Source: an uncultured Oscillospiraceae bacterium (lineage in GTDB: Bacteria; Bacillota; Clostridia; Oscillospirales; Oscillospiraceae). Taken from it: 64,000 bases of DNA. A program made the position numbers and the translations under genes. Position 1 is the stretch's first letter, and each line of letters begins with the position of its first letter. Below are positions 39,288 through 47,288 of the stretch, one piece after another. The stretch lies in assembly GCA_934573935.1 (NCBI GenBank), contig CAKTMO010000007.1:6676-70675 (forward strand), in the 5' to 3' direction. A model generated the notes under the pieces. It did not search any database and was not told the origin of the DNA. It worked only from the letters and a program-made list of their open reading frames with translations.

Positions 39288-41258
39288 TTACTCTTTGACC
39301 TCGATGGCCTCGGTACGGAAGATGAATTTCACGCCGTCGCCGCTCTGGCTGGTAAAGCCGCGGTAATTGCGGGATACGTCGCAGGTGGCCCGCAGGCGGT
39401 CGCCCAGCAGCTCCAGGTCCCCGTCAAGGGCGTCCACCAGCTTTTGAATGCCCTCGTCGTTCAGCTCCTTCAGGCCGTTGGACAGTTCACCTGCGCCGTC
39501 ACGCAGCTTTTTCACGCCGTCGATCAGGTCGGGCATATTGCTGTCCAGCTTCGCCGCGCCCACCCTGGCCTGGGCAACACCGGCGGTGTAGGTCTTCAGG
39601 CCCGTGTAGAACACGCTGTAGCTGTCCAGCTGCTGCAGCACGGCCGACAGCTGGGCGACGCCCGCCTTGGCCTCGCCCACGGCATTGGAGATCTGCTGCT
39701 GTACCTCCTCAGAGTTCATGTTCTGCTCAATCAGCGCATCGATCTGCGCCTCTGTCAGCTGTGCGATCTGGGCGGTGATCTCGGCAGAAGCCATCTTGTC
39801 GTCCACAGTCTTGACCACGGTATCGGAGATCTGCTGCTGCACCTCCTCGTGCTGCATCTCCTTTGGCAGCTGATCAGCCAGAGCGGCGTCAAGCGGCGCC
39901 TTTTCCTCATCGGACAGGGCGTTATAGGTGTCCTGGTCGATCCCAGCGTTTGTCAGGATCTGCTGCCATACCTGAGCGCGGACCTGTTCCGTTACCATGG
40001 CGGTAACGGTATCCTCCACCTGGGAGGAGACCTCCGCCCTTACTTTCTCGGTCACGCCGGTGCGGATGGTCTCCTCGTTGGCGCGGACAGCGGCGGTGAC
40101 CTGCCCAAGCGCGATCGCTTTCGCCGTTTCGGTGACGCCGCTGGGATCAAGGGCGGCGATAACGCCGTTGAGCACTTCGGAATAGTTGCTGATGGTCAGG
40201 GTGGGGACGTTGATACCGGCGGTTGCCAGCGCTTCGTTGGCCGCCAGCTGGGAATTGACGGTGCTCAGCAGGGAGTTGAACACGGTCTCAGCGCCGGCGT
40301 TCAGCCGGGTGCTGTTGGCGTCCAGTTCCGTCAGACCGTCGGTCAGCTGATCCACGCCGTCCGCCAGCTTCTGAGAGCTGCGCAGCAGGGTGTCCAGACC
40401 GTCGTACAGCTCACCGGAGCCATCCATCAGCTGGCTCATGGCGTCGGTCAGCTTGTCCATGTCGGCGGACAGGTCGTCTAAGGCGCTGTCATCCAGCTTG
40501 CCGTCGTCCAGGTCACTGAACAGGGAGTTGGATACCACGGTCAGCGTGGTGTCCAGCGCGAAATCCGTCACATCGGCCTCGATCTCCACATAGGAGGGGA
40601 TGGTCAGCTTGTCGGTATTCAGGGCCAGATCCTCCTGCAGTCCCGGGAAGGCCATGCCCACCACCACGGTATGGTCGCCGTCATCCACCAGTCTGCCGTT
40701 GGTGACGGACACATTGGTGAAGCGGTCGCTGTCCAGCAGCGTGCCGGTCAGCACGGCGAAGGGCACATAGATCGTTTCCTTCTTGCCGCCGATGGCCTTG
40801 GTCTCATACTGGGTGTTGGTATAGTCGAACCGCATGGTCACGTGGCCGCTTTTGCCCGCCAGCACATCGGCGGAGACGGGCTTGCCGTCCAGCGTATAGG
40901 AAACGGCCATGGTGACGGGCAGCGCCTTATCGGTGGTGCCCTGCCAGCAGTTGTCGCCCTTGACGTTCTGCGGATCGGTCAGGGAGGCCTTTGCCTTTTC
41001 GGCGGCCTGGGCATCGCCGCTGTCATACTGCTGGCTGACGATGACCTTTTTGGCGCTGCCGTCGGCGTTGGCGATCACGTATACCGTTTCGCTGCCGCCG
41101 ACGACGGGAGCGGAGATCTCGGCGTCGGCCTTATCCGCGGCGGTGACCGCTGCGGTCTTGCCGGTCTTCTGGCTTCCCGCGGCAAAGGCGGTGATACCGG
41201 CCAGAGAGCCCATCAGGGCCACGGCCAACACGATGGCCACGATCTGTTTGCGTTTCAT
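39288..41258 (-). CDS. Secreted coiled-coil protein (YhgE/Pip-like heptad repeats), MMPL partner
   Basis: 656 residues. Signal peptide (IVAIVLAVALMGSLAGITAFA), an N-terminal beta-rich region of about 230 residues, then long helical coiled coil with the L..G heptads seen in YhgE/Pip proteins (LADGVDQLTDGLTELD, DGVKKLRDGAGELSNGLKEL) and a duplicated EEVQQQIS segment. Unlike YhgE there are no multiple membrane helices and no C-terminal anchor. The ATG overlaps the stop of the MMPL gene (ATGA), so the proteins are translationally coupled and probably act together at the membrane. Confidence 0.8.
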   Translation of the reverse strand: MKRKQIVAIVLAVALMGSLAGITAFAAGSQKTGKTAAVTAADKADAEISAPVVGGSETVYVIANADGSAKKVIVSQQYDSGDAQAAEKAKASLTDPQNVKGDNCWQGTTDKALPVTMAVSYTLDGKPVSADVLAGKSGHVTMRFDYTNTQYETKAIGGKKETIYVPFAVLTGTLLDSDRFTNVSVTNGRLVDDGDHTVVVGMAFPGLQEDLALNTDKLTIPSYVEIEADVTDFALDTTLTVVSNSLFSDLDDGKLDDSALDDLSADMDKLTDAMSQLMDGSGELYDGLDTLLRSSQKLADGVDQLTDGLTELDANSTRLNAGAETVFNSLLSTVNSQLAANEALATAGINVPTLTISNYSEVLNGVIAALDPSGVTETAKAIALGQVTAAVRANEETIRTGVTEKVRAEVSSQVEDTVTAMVTEQVRAQVWQQILTNAGIDQDTYNALSDEEKAPLDAALADQLPKEMQHEEVQQQISDTVVKTVDDKMASAEITAQIAQLTEAQIDALIEQNMNSEEVQQQISNAVGEAKAGVAQLSAVLQQLDSYSVFYTGLKTYTAGVAQARVGAAKLDSNMPDLIDGVKKLRDGAGELSNGLKELNDEGIQKLVDALDGDLELLGDRLRATCDVSRNYRGFTSQSGDGVKFIFRTEAIEVKE

Positions 41259-43351
41259 AAGCTTACCTCCTGTTGTGTTGTTCGGGAAAGATGGGTCATG
41301 CCGCGTGTGGTCCTGCAGATCATGCCGTCACACAGGATCAGCAGGGCGGGCAGCACCGTCAGCACCAGCACCACGCTGATGATGGCGCCGCGGGCCATCA
41401 GCATGCACATGGAGCCCACGATGTCGATGTTGGAATACACCGCCACGCCGAAGGTGGCGGCAAACAGCCCCAGACCGCTGACGATGACGGAGGCGGCGGA
41501 GGTGCGCAGGGCGGTGTACACGGCGGCCTTCCGGTCGCTGCCGCCCAGACGCTCGGCTTTATAGCGGGTGGTCATCAAAATGGCGTAGTCCACCGTGGCG
41601 CCCAGCTGGATGGTGCTGATGCAGATGGGGGCGATAAAGGGCAGTGACTGGCCCAGATAATGGGGCAGGCCCAGATTGATGAACACGGCCAGCTCAATGA
41701 CGGCGATCAGCACAAAGGGCAGGGACAGGCTCTTCTCCACCAGTGCGATGATGATGAAGATAGCCACGATGGACACGGCGTTGACCACCTGGAAGTCGTG
41801 GCCGGTGGTGTCGATCATATCCTTCATGCAGGGTGCCTCGCCGATGAGCATGCCGGTGTCGTCATATTTCTTCAAAATGGCGTTCAGGCTGTCCAGCTGA
41901 TCGCTGACCGCGTCGCTGGCTACCTTGTATTCCGAGTTGATCAGCAGCAGCTCCCACTGGTCGTTTTCCAGTATGGAACGCACAGAGTCCGGTAAAATCT
42001 CCTCCGGCACCAGCGGGCCTACTACACTTTCCAGGCCCAGCACGTATTTCACGCCGTCCACCTGCTCCATCTCGTCGATCATGTCCCGCACGTCGCGGGT
42101 GGGCAGGTGGGCGTCGATCAGCAGCATGTGGGTGGAGGCGATGTCAAAATCCTCCGCCAGCTTGGAGTTGGCGATGACGTAGTCGATGTCCTCCGGCAGA
42201 CACTGGCCCATGTCGTAATAGACCTCGTCGTTGGTCTTGTCATAGCCGTAGTAGGCGGGGGCGATCAGCAGGGCGAAGATCACCAGAAACACGGGAAAGT
42301 GCCTGCACACACCTTTGGCAAAGCCGCTCATGTCGGGGATCAGGGATCTGTGGCGGGTCTTCTGCAGGGGCTTATCCAGCAGCAGGATCATGCTGGGCAG
42401 GATGGTCACGCAGCCGATCACGCCCAGCAGCACGCCCTTTGCCATCACAATACCCAGGTCGCGGCCCAGGGTGAAGCTCATGAAGCACAGTGCGATGAAG
42501 CCCGCCACGGTGGTGATGGAGCTGCCGATGACCGAGGCGAAGGTCTCGTGAATGGCCGCGGCCATGGCCGCGTTGTGGTCGGTGGTGCGGCCCAGCTGCT
42601 CGTTGTAGCTGTGCCACAGGAAGATGGAGTAGTCCATGGTGACAGCCAGCTGCAGCACGGCGGACAGGGCCTTGGTGATGTAGGAGATCTCGCCGAAGAA
42701 GTAGTTGCTGCCCAGATTGAACAGGATGCACATGCCGATGCTGGCAAGAAACACAAAGGGAACCAACCAGCCATCCAGCAGCAGCATCATGGCGGCACAG
42801 GCGCAGGCCACGGCCAGCGCCACGTAGATGGGCTCCTCCTGCTCACACAGATCCTTCAGGTCGGTGACCAGTGCCGACATGCCGGAGACAAAGCACTGCT
42901 TTCCAGCGATGGCGCGGATCTCACGGATGGCGTCCATGGTCACGTCCTCTGATGTAGCAGAGTCGAAAAACACCGCCATCATGGTGGCGTTTCCCTGGTT
43001 GAAGGCGTCGTACAGCTTGTCCGGCAGCAGCTCCATGGGCACGGACAGGTCGGCCAGAGAGTCGTACCACAGCACGGTGTCCACATGCGCCACGCCTTCG
43101 ATTTCGGTTTTCAGGGCGGCCACGTCCTTTTCCGGCATGTCCTCCACGATGATGAAGGAGAAGGCGCCCTTGCCGAAATCCTCCTTCAGCGTATCCTGGC
43201 CGATGACGGTGTCCATGTCGTCGGGCAGGTAGTTGAGCATATCATAGTTGATGCGGGTGCCCAGCATGCCGAGTACCGAGGGGATCATCAGCGCCAGCGC
43301 GATGATCAGGATCAGCATGCGGCTTTTCACGATCGCATTTGCCATTCGCAT
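41255..43351 (-). CDS. MMPL/RND family transporter
   Basis: 698 residues, about 12 membrane helices in two repeats, each with a ~150-residue external domain after its first helix. N-terminal helix LILIIALALMIPSVLG, then RINYDMLNYLPDDMDT. The helix-4 motifs of each half are MDYSIFLWHSYNEQ and VDYAILMTTRYKAERLGG, giving the Asp-Tyr pair used for proton coupling in MmpL proteins. It exports lipids or hydrophobic compounds. It is the third gene of a TetR-DUF308-MMPL-coiled-coil locus, and starts 5 bases after the DUF308 stop. Confidence 0.92.
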   Translation of the reverse strand: MRMANAIVKSRMLILIIALALMIPSVLGMLGTRINYDMLNYLPDDMDTVIGQDTLKEDFGKGAFSFIIVEDMPEKDVAALKTEIEGVAHVDTVLWYDSLADLSVPMELLPDKLYDAFNQGNATMMAVFFDSATSEDVTMDAIREIRAIAGKQCFVSGMSALVTDLKDLCEQEEPIYVALAVACACAAMMLLLDGWLVPFVFLASIGMCILFNLGSNYFFGEISYITKALSAVLQLAVTMDYSIFLWHSYNEQLGRTTDHNAAMAAAIHETFASVIGSSITTVAGFIALCFMSFTLGRDLGIVMAKGVLLGVIGCVTILPSMILLLDKPLQKTRHRSLIPDMSGFAKGVCRHFPVFLVIFALLIAPAYYGYDKTNDEVYYDMGQCLPEDIDYVIANSKLAEDFDIASTHMLLIDAHLPTRDVRDMIDEMEQVDGVKYVLGLESVVGPLVPEEILPDSVRSILENDQWELLLINSEYKVASDAVSDQLDSLNAILKKYDDTGMLIGEAPCMKDMIDTTGHDFQVVNAVSIVAIFIIIALVEKSLSLPFVLIAVIELAVFINLGLPHYLGQSLPFIAPICISTIQLGATVDYAILMTTRYKAERLGGSDRKAAVYTALRTSAASVIVSGLGLFAATFGVAVYSNIDIVGSMCMLMARGAIISVVLVLTVLPALLILCDGMICRTTRGMTHLSRTTQQEVSL

Positions 43352-43356
43352 GAGCT

Positions 43357-43956
43357 TTACTCGTCCTTTCCTATTTCATAGTCGTCCGTTTCGATCACGT
43401 CGGGCTGCTGGTGATCCACGATCTTCACGGTGCACAGCGCCACGCTGAGGTTCAGCGCGCCGTCCGTCAGCAGTGACAGGCCCATCAGGGCCGTCAGCAC
43501 CCGCACACCGGCGTCGGGGCGGAATACCAGCACGATACCGGCGATGCCGGTCAGTACCGCAAGGGTCAGCACCAGCCACCAGCTTCGGATGCCGAAGCGG
43601 CGGGCGTCAGCGGCGATCTGGAGCTTGAACAGACCGTCGGCCAGCACGGGGATGCCGAACATGACGCACAAAAAGCTCATAGCGTCGCTGGGATGGCCCA
43701 GCGTCACAGCGCCCAGCACCATCAGCAAAATGCCGAAGGCCAGATCGTATTGAAAGGCCAGACGGAACAGATCGCGGGAGAAATAGCCCATCAGCTTTAC
43801 CGCGCCGAACACGATCATGCCGACGCCCAGCAGCCGCCCGATCCACAGAACGGAGACGTCCGGCAGAAGCAGCAGCGCCGCGCCCAGAAGGCAGAACAGG
43901 ACGGACATGACGATATAGCCGGTCTTTGCCATTTTCATGGGGGTGACAGAACGCAT
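43357..43956 (-). CDS. DUF308 / HdeD-like membrane protein
   Basis: 199 residues with six hydrophobic segments arranged as three hairpins (for example GYIVMSVLFCLLGAALLLLP, AFGILLMVLGAVTLGHP, LTLAVLTGIAGIVLVFRP). Glycine and Pro positions after each second helix match DUF308. The C-terminal tail is acidic and cytoplasmic. HdeD-type proteins are linked to acid resistance in enterobacteria; here the operon with an MMPL transporter suggests a role in membrane stress or export. Confidence 0.87.
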   Translation of the reverse strand: MRSVTPMKMAKTGYIVMSVLFCLLGAALLLLPDVSVLWIGRLLGVGMIVFGAVKLMGYFSRDLFRLAFQYDLAFGILLMVLGAVTLGHPSDAMSFLCVMFGIPVLADGLFKLQIAADARRFGIRSWWLVLTLAVLTGIAGIVLVFRPDAGVRVLTALMGLSLLTDGALNLSVALCTVKIVDHQQPDVIETDDYEIGKDE

Positions 43957-44028
43957 ATCCTAAGGCTCCTTTCCCAATGTTTTTTTCACAATGGGGAGTA
44001 TAGCATGCCGCCGGAGGGGGCGGAATGG

Positions 44029-44066
44029 ACAAAAAGAACCCGCTGTCCAAGATTTGGACAGCGGGC
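44029..44066 (-). terminator. Terminator after the TetR gene
   Basis: Stem CCGCTGTCCAA / TTGGACAGCGG, followed on the minus strand by GTTCTTTTTG. It separates tetR from the DUF308-MMPL genes. Confidence 0.7.
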
Positions 44067-44111
44067 GGGAATTGCCTGCTTTTTGGGCAAAGCGGGGTAG
44101 TTTGTCTGAAT

Positions 44112-44672
44112 TCACTGGCTCTCCTGGCTGCGGCGGATGATCAGCTCCGGAACGTCGCGACTCAGCTCCAGCATGCGGTGCAGGTCGTCGTAGGCGGCGT
44201 CGGTCATGCTGCGGTCGATCCAGTCGAAGCACATGCCCAGCAGCTGACACTTCATGAAGCGGATCACCACGCGGCGGTCATCATCACGGATGAGGTCGTC
44301 GGGAAAGGCGGTGGTGATATAGGAGGTCACCACATATTCGCATAGCCGCAGCATGTGCTGGGTGAACAGGTCGCGGTTCACCGAATGGTAGATATGCATC
44401 ACGGCCCGTTTGTTCTCCAGCGCGAACTGAAACGCCACGTGAAAGCACTGATCCAGCGAGGAGATGGAGGGATAGGCCTGGATCAGCTGCTCCGTCTGCT
44501 CGGTGACGATCTCACCCAGCAGGGAGGGGATATCGTGGAAATGGTAATAGAAAGAATTGCGGTTGATGCCGCAGTCCTCCACAATGTCCCGCACCGTGAT
44601 CTTATTCAGGGGCTGTTGATTCAACAGCTTCATAAAAGAGGCCTTGATCGCCTGTTTCGTAAAGTTTGCCAT
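44112..44672 (-). CDS. TetR/AcrR family transcriptional regulator
   Basis: 186 residues from the ATG at 44672 (GGAGG upstream); a longer frame to 44771 runs through the neighbouring terminator and is rejected. HTH at about 22-45: NKITVRDIVEDCGINRNSFYYHFHD, cited by its ends NKITVRDIV and SFYYHFHD. The C-terminal helical ligand domain matches the small TetR group with a C-terminal TetR_C_7-like part (CFHVAFQFALENKRAVMHIYH). It is the probable repressor of the DUF308-MMPL-coiled-coil genes downstream. Confidence 0.9.
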   Translation of the reverse strand: MANFTKQAIKASFMKLLNQQPLNKITVRDIVEDCGINRNSFYYHFHDIPSLLGEIVTEQTEQLIQAYPSISSLDQCFHVAFQFALENKRAVMHIYHSVNRDLFTQHMLRLCEYVVTSYITTAFPDDLIRDDDRRVVIRFMKCQLLGMCFDWIDRSMTDAAYDDLHRMLELSRDVPELIIRRSQESQ

Positions 44673-44742
44673 GGCGTCCTCCGTTTCGGTGATACCGGAA
44701 GTATAGCACAAAAGACGCGGCGGCGCAAGCGGCGGAGGTCCC

Positions 44743-44775
44743 AAAAAATGGCAGGTCAAGGGACCTGCCATTTTG
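44743..44775 (-). terminator. Terminator of the orphan SBP gene
   Basis: Stem AAAATGGCAGGTC / GACCTGCCATTTT, followed on the minus strand by TTGGG; A/T tracts lie on both sides. Confidence 0.8.
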
Positions 44776-44784
44776 GAAGAGAGA

Positions 44785-46125
44785 TCATTCTTTTGCCGCA
44801 GCGTTGGCGTTGGCGGCGCAGGTGTCAGTCTCGATGACCACGTCGCCGCCGTTGCCGATGCGCTGGAGCATGTTCCACCACTCGGTGCGGGCGGTGGCCC
44901 AGCCGGGGGTCAGGGCGTCATAGCCGGACAGGAAGGCCGTCAGCTTGGCGTACTCCCCAGCCACCTGCTCGTCGCGCCAGAGATTGCTGAGGCTGACGCC
45001 GTCGGCGGTGGAGCGGACGGGGAAGCAGCCGGCGGCTTTCACCGCGTCGCCGGTGGCCTGTCCGTCGGCAAAGAAGCGCACCAGCAGCTTGGCGGCCTCC
45101 AGCTTCTCCTCGTCGGCGTTGTCAAACACACCGAAGCACCAGATGTCGCCCTGCAGGCGGCTCTCGCCGGTCTCCGAGGGGAAGGCCATGAACTCGATGG
45201 TCTGGCCGTTGACGGTCTTGCCCGCCTCGTGTACCACGCTTTCACCGCCCTCCTCGGCGGGCTCGTCCACTACCGGCGTGGTCTGGCGGGCCAGATCCCA
45301 GCAGAAGGACATTTTCAGGGCCTCGTGATAGAACAGCGTGGCCTCCTCGTCGCCGTTGATGGCGTCGTCAAATTCGATGCCCTTGGTGTCCCGCAGCAGG
45401 GTCAGCGCCTGCTGGTTGGCCTCGGAGTTCATGACGTAGCCGGTGTGGGCGTCATTGGCGAAGGCGCCGCCGTAGAGATTGGTCACCAGTGCGCGGGTGC
45501 CCTGGTCGCCGTTCTGACCGGAGCAGTATACGGCGGCCACAGTCTCGCCGTATTTGTTCTGCAGGGCCTTGACCGCCTGGGTGAACTGCTCGGTGGTCCA
45601 GGTGCGGGTCTCCAGATCGATGTACTGGTCGGCCTCCGCCGTGACAAAGGCGTCGTAGTTGATGGCCATGCATTGGACGTTCATGGCGAAGGGATAGGCG
45701 TAGCACTTACCGTCAGCGGTGAAGCAGGCATTCTGACAGGCGGCGTTGACCTCGGCCCTGTCGATGTCGTCCCACAGGTCAGACAGGTCCGCCAGCATAC
45801 CGGCGGCGCCCCAGGTCTTGACCAGGCGGTCCGGCTGGGCCAGCAGAACGTCGGGGGCCACGCCGCCGTCCACAGCGGTGCTGAGCTTGTCGTCGCCGCT
45901 GGCCTCGTCCAGACACTGGACGGTCACGTGGATGTCGGGATAGACGCTGGTAAACTGCTCCGCCAGCTTTTCCACAGCGGCGCTGTCGCCCCAGCTTCCG
46001 GCGGGGAAGGTCCACAGCGTCAGCTCGATGGCGGCCTGCTCGGGGTCGTCCTGCGCACCGCCGCCGCAGCCTGCCAAAGACAGCATTAGCAGCAGCGACA
46101 GCAATAGCGCCAACATTTTTTTCAT
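44785..46125 (-). CDS. Orphan ABC substrate-binding lipoprotein (SBP family 1, sugar type)
   Basis: 446 residues from the ATG at 46125 (AAGGAGG upstream). Lipobox LAGC (Cys20). The family-1 fold begins LTLWTFPAGSWGDSAAVEKL, with PDIHVTVQCLDEASGDDKLS and the typical APDVLLAQPDRLVKTWGAAG, later GKCYAYPFAMNVQCMAINY. It has no permease or ATPase beside it, so it must feed a transporter encoded elsewhere or act as a sensor partner. It is monocistronic, with its own consensus promoter. Confidence 0.9.
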   Translation of the reverse strand: MKKMLALLLSLLLMLSLAGCGGGAQDDPEQAAIELTLWTFPAGSWGDSAAVEKLAEQFTSVYPDIHVTVQCLDEASGDDKLSTAVDGGVAPDVLLAQPDRLVKTWGAAGMLADLSDLWDDIDRAEVNAACQNACFTADGKCYAYPFAMNVQCMAINYDAFVTAEADQYIDLETRTWTTEQFTQAVKALQNKYGETVAAVYCSGQNGDQGTRALVTNLYGGAFANDAHTGYVMNSEANQQALTLLRDTKGIEFDDAINGDEEATLFYHEALKMSFCWDLARQTTPVVDEPAEEGGESVVHEAGKTVNGQTIEFMAFPSETGESRLQGDIWCFGVFDNADEEKLEAAKLLVRFFADGQATGDAVKAAGCFPVRSTADGVSLSNLWRDEQVAGEYAKLTAFLSGYDALTPGWATARTEWWNMLQRIGNGGDVVIETDTCAANANAAAKE

Positions 46126-46196
46126 GTATTTGTTCCTCCTTATTTTGACGGTCACGGGAATTTTTCCCTCTCATGACCACGGGAATAACTCTGCAT

Positions 46197-46225
46197 ATTG
46201 TATAGAAATAGCGGCCAATTGTCAA
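46197..46225 (-). promoter_or_regulatory. Promoter of the orphan SBP gene
   Basis: Minus strand: TTGACA (46225-46220), 17-nt spacer, TACAAT (46202-46197). Confidence 0.8.
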
Positions 46226-46302
46226 GTCGCGGCAAAAATGGACGGCTGTATAGTTTGCCTCCCTTTGGCGAACACTATGGCAAAAAGGAGGGAGCGCACC
46301 GC

Positions 46303-47007
46303 ATGAATGAGTACGCCAACAACTGCCAGAGCGGCGAAAACGACAGCAAGGACAGTCCCCAGCAGCAGATCATCGAAATGGGCTCCACGGTGGTAAAAAA
46401 TAAGCGCGCCACCATCCACTGCCTGACCATCATCGGACAGGTGGAGGGCCACACCACCCTGCCGCCCAACGTGAAGACCACCAAGTATGAGCATGTGCTG
46501 CCGTTGCTGACCTCGGTGGAGGAAAAGGACGATATCGACGGCCTGTTGCTGCTGCTGAACACCGTGGGCGGCGATATCGAGGCGGGCCTGGGCATCGCCG
46601 AGCTGGTGGCGGGCATGACCAAGCCCACCGCCACGCTGGTGCTGGGCGGCGGCCATTCCATCGGCGTGCCTCTGGCGGTGTGCGGCAAGGCCACGTTTAT
46701 CGTGCCCAGCGCCTCCATGACCATCCATCCCGTCCGCATGTCGGGGCAGGTCATCGCCGCCCCCGCCACCTACCGGTATTTTGAGCGGATCCAGGAGCGA
46801 ATCATTGATTTCGTGGCCCGCAATTCCCGCATCAGCGCCGAAAAATTTCGGGAGCTGATGCTGTCGGTGGGCGATATGGCCAACGACGTGGGCAGCGTCA
46901 TCTACGGCAAGGAGGCGGTGGCCCTGGGCATCATCGACCGCATCGGCTCCCTGGGCGACGCGCTGGAGGCGCTGTACAAAATGGTGGAAAAGGGGAGAGA
47001 GGGGTAA
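46303..47007 (+). CDS. ClpP-like serine protease (TepA family)
   Basis: 234 residues from the ATG at 46303 (AAGGAGGG at 46285-46292). ClpP/crotonase fold: LLLLNTVGGDIEAGLGIAEL, nucleophile Ser in LGGGHSIGVPLAV, His in SASMTIHPVRM, later DVGSVIYGKEAVALGIIDRIG. The N-terminal 45 residues are polar and unlike ClpP. The TepA group of sporulating Bacillota includes B. subtilis TepA, which affects spore protein degradation and secretion. A Clp ATPase partner is not implied. Confidence 0.9.
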   Translation: MNEYANNCQSGENDSKDSPQQQIIEMGSTVVKNKRATIHCLTIIGQVEGHTTLPPNVKTTKYEHVLPLLTSVEEKDDIDGLLLLLNTVGGDIEAGLGIAELVAGMTKPTATLVLGGGHSIGVPLAVCGKATFIVPSASMTIHPVRMSGQVIAAPATYRYFERIQERIIDFVARNSRISAEKFRELMLSVGDMANDVGSVIYGKEAVALGIIDRIGSLGDALEALYKMVEKGREG

Positions 47008-47014
47008 AGATGCG

Positions 47015-47042
47015 CGGCGGCCTGAGGGCAGGCCGCCCTACG
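47015..47042 (-). repeat. REP-like palindrome, covariant variant
   Basis: Read on the minus strand it begins CGTAGGGCGGCCTGCCCTCA and ends GGCCGCCG. It matches the 28-nt REP unit at 47064 except at positions 11-12 (CC for GG) and 21-22 (GG for CC), which exchange base pairs within the stem. Confidence 0.85.
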
Positions 47043-47063
47043 CATAAGAAGCGGTGACCGTTT

Positions 47064-47091
47064 CGTAGGGCGGGGTGCCCTCACCCCGCCG
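47064..47091 (+). repeat. REP-like 28-nt palindrome, copy 3
   Basis: Identical to the unit at 26835-26862 inside the transposase gene, 20 kb away. It lies between tepA and smc. Confidence 0.9.
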
Positions 47092-47118
47092 CCCCACGCA
47101 CCGGTTACCATATCATTT

Positions 47119-47198
47119 CGTAGGGGAGGGGCTCTGCCCCTCCCGTTCGGTTTACGATGGTACTGCCGTTGAACGGTGGGCGGGGTAGAACCCCGCCC
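47119..47198 (+). repeat. Further palindromic units of the same cluster
   Basis: Two more hairpins: CGTAGGGGAGGGGCTCTGCC continuing to CCTCCCG (47119-47145), and GGGCGGGGTAGAACCCCGCC (about 47178-47198). With the two units before them they make a four-hairpin cluster filling the tepA-smc gap. Confidence 0.75.
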
Positions 47199-47218
47199 CA
47201 TCTCTCATCAACTTTATC

Positions 47219-47247
47219 TTGAAAATCCACCGCTTTTCTGATATACT
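47219..47247 (+). promoter_or_regulatory. Promoter of the smc operon
   Basis: TTGAAA (47219-47224), 17-nt spacer, TATACT (47242-47247), 42 bases before the start. Confidence 0.75.
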
Positions 47248-47288
47248 AAATTAGTTGAAGTATGCCAATGTAAAATGAGGTGGACTAT

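Noticed and set aside
47015..47198. Possible CRISPR array from closely spaced palindromic repeats
   Set aside because: Repeats vary in sequence, spacers are uneven and the units match REP-like palindromes that also lie inside a transposase gene; no cas genes nearby.
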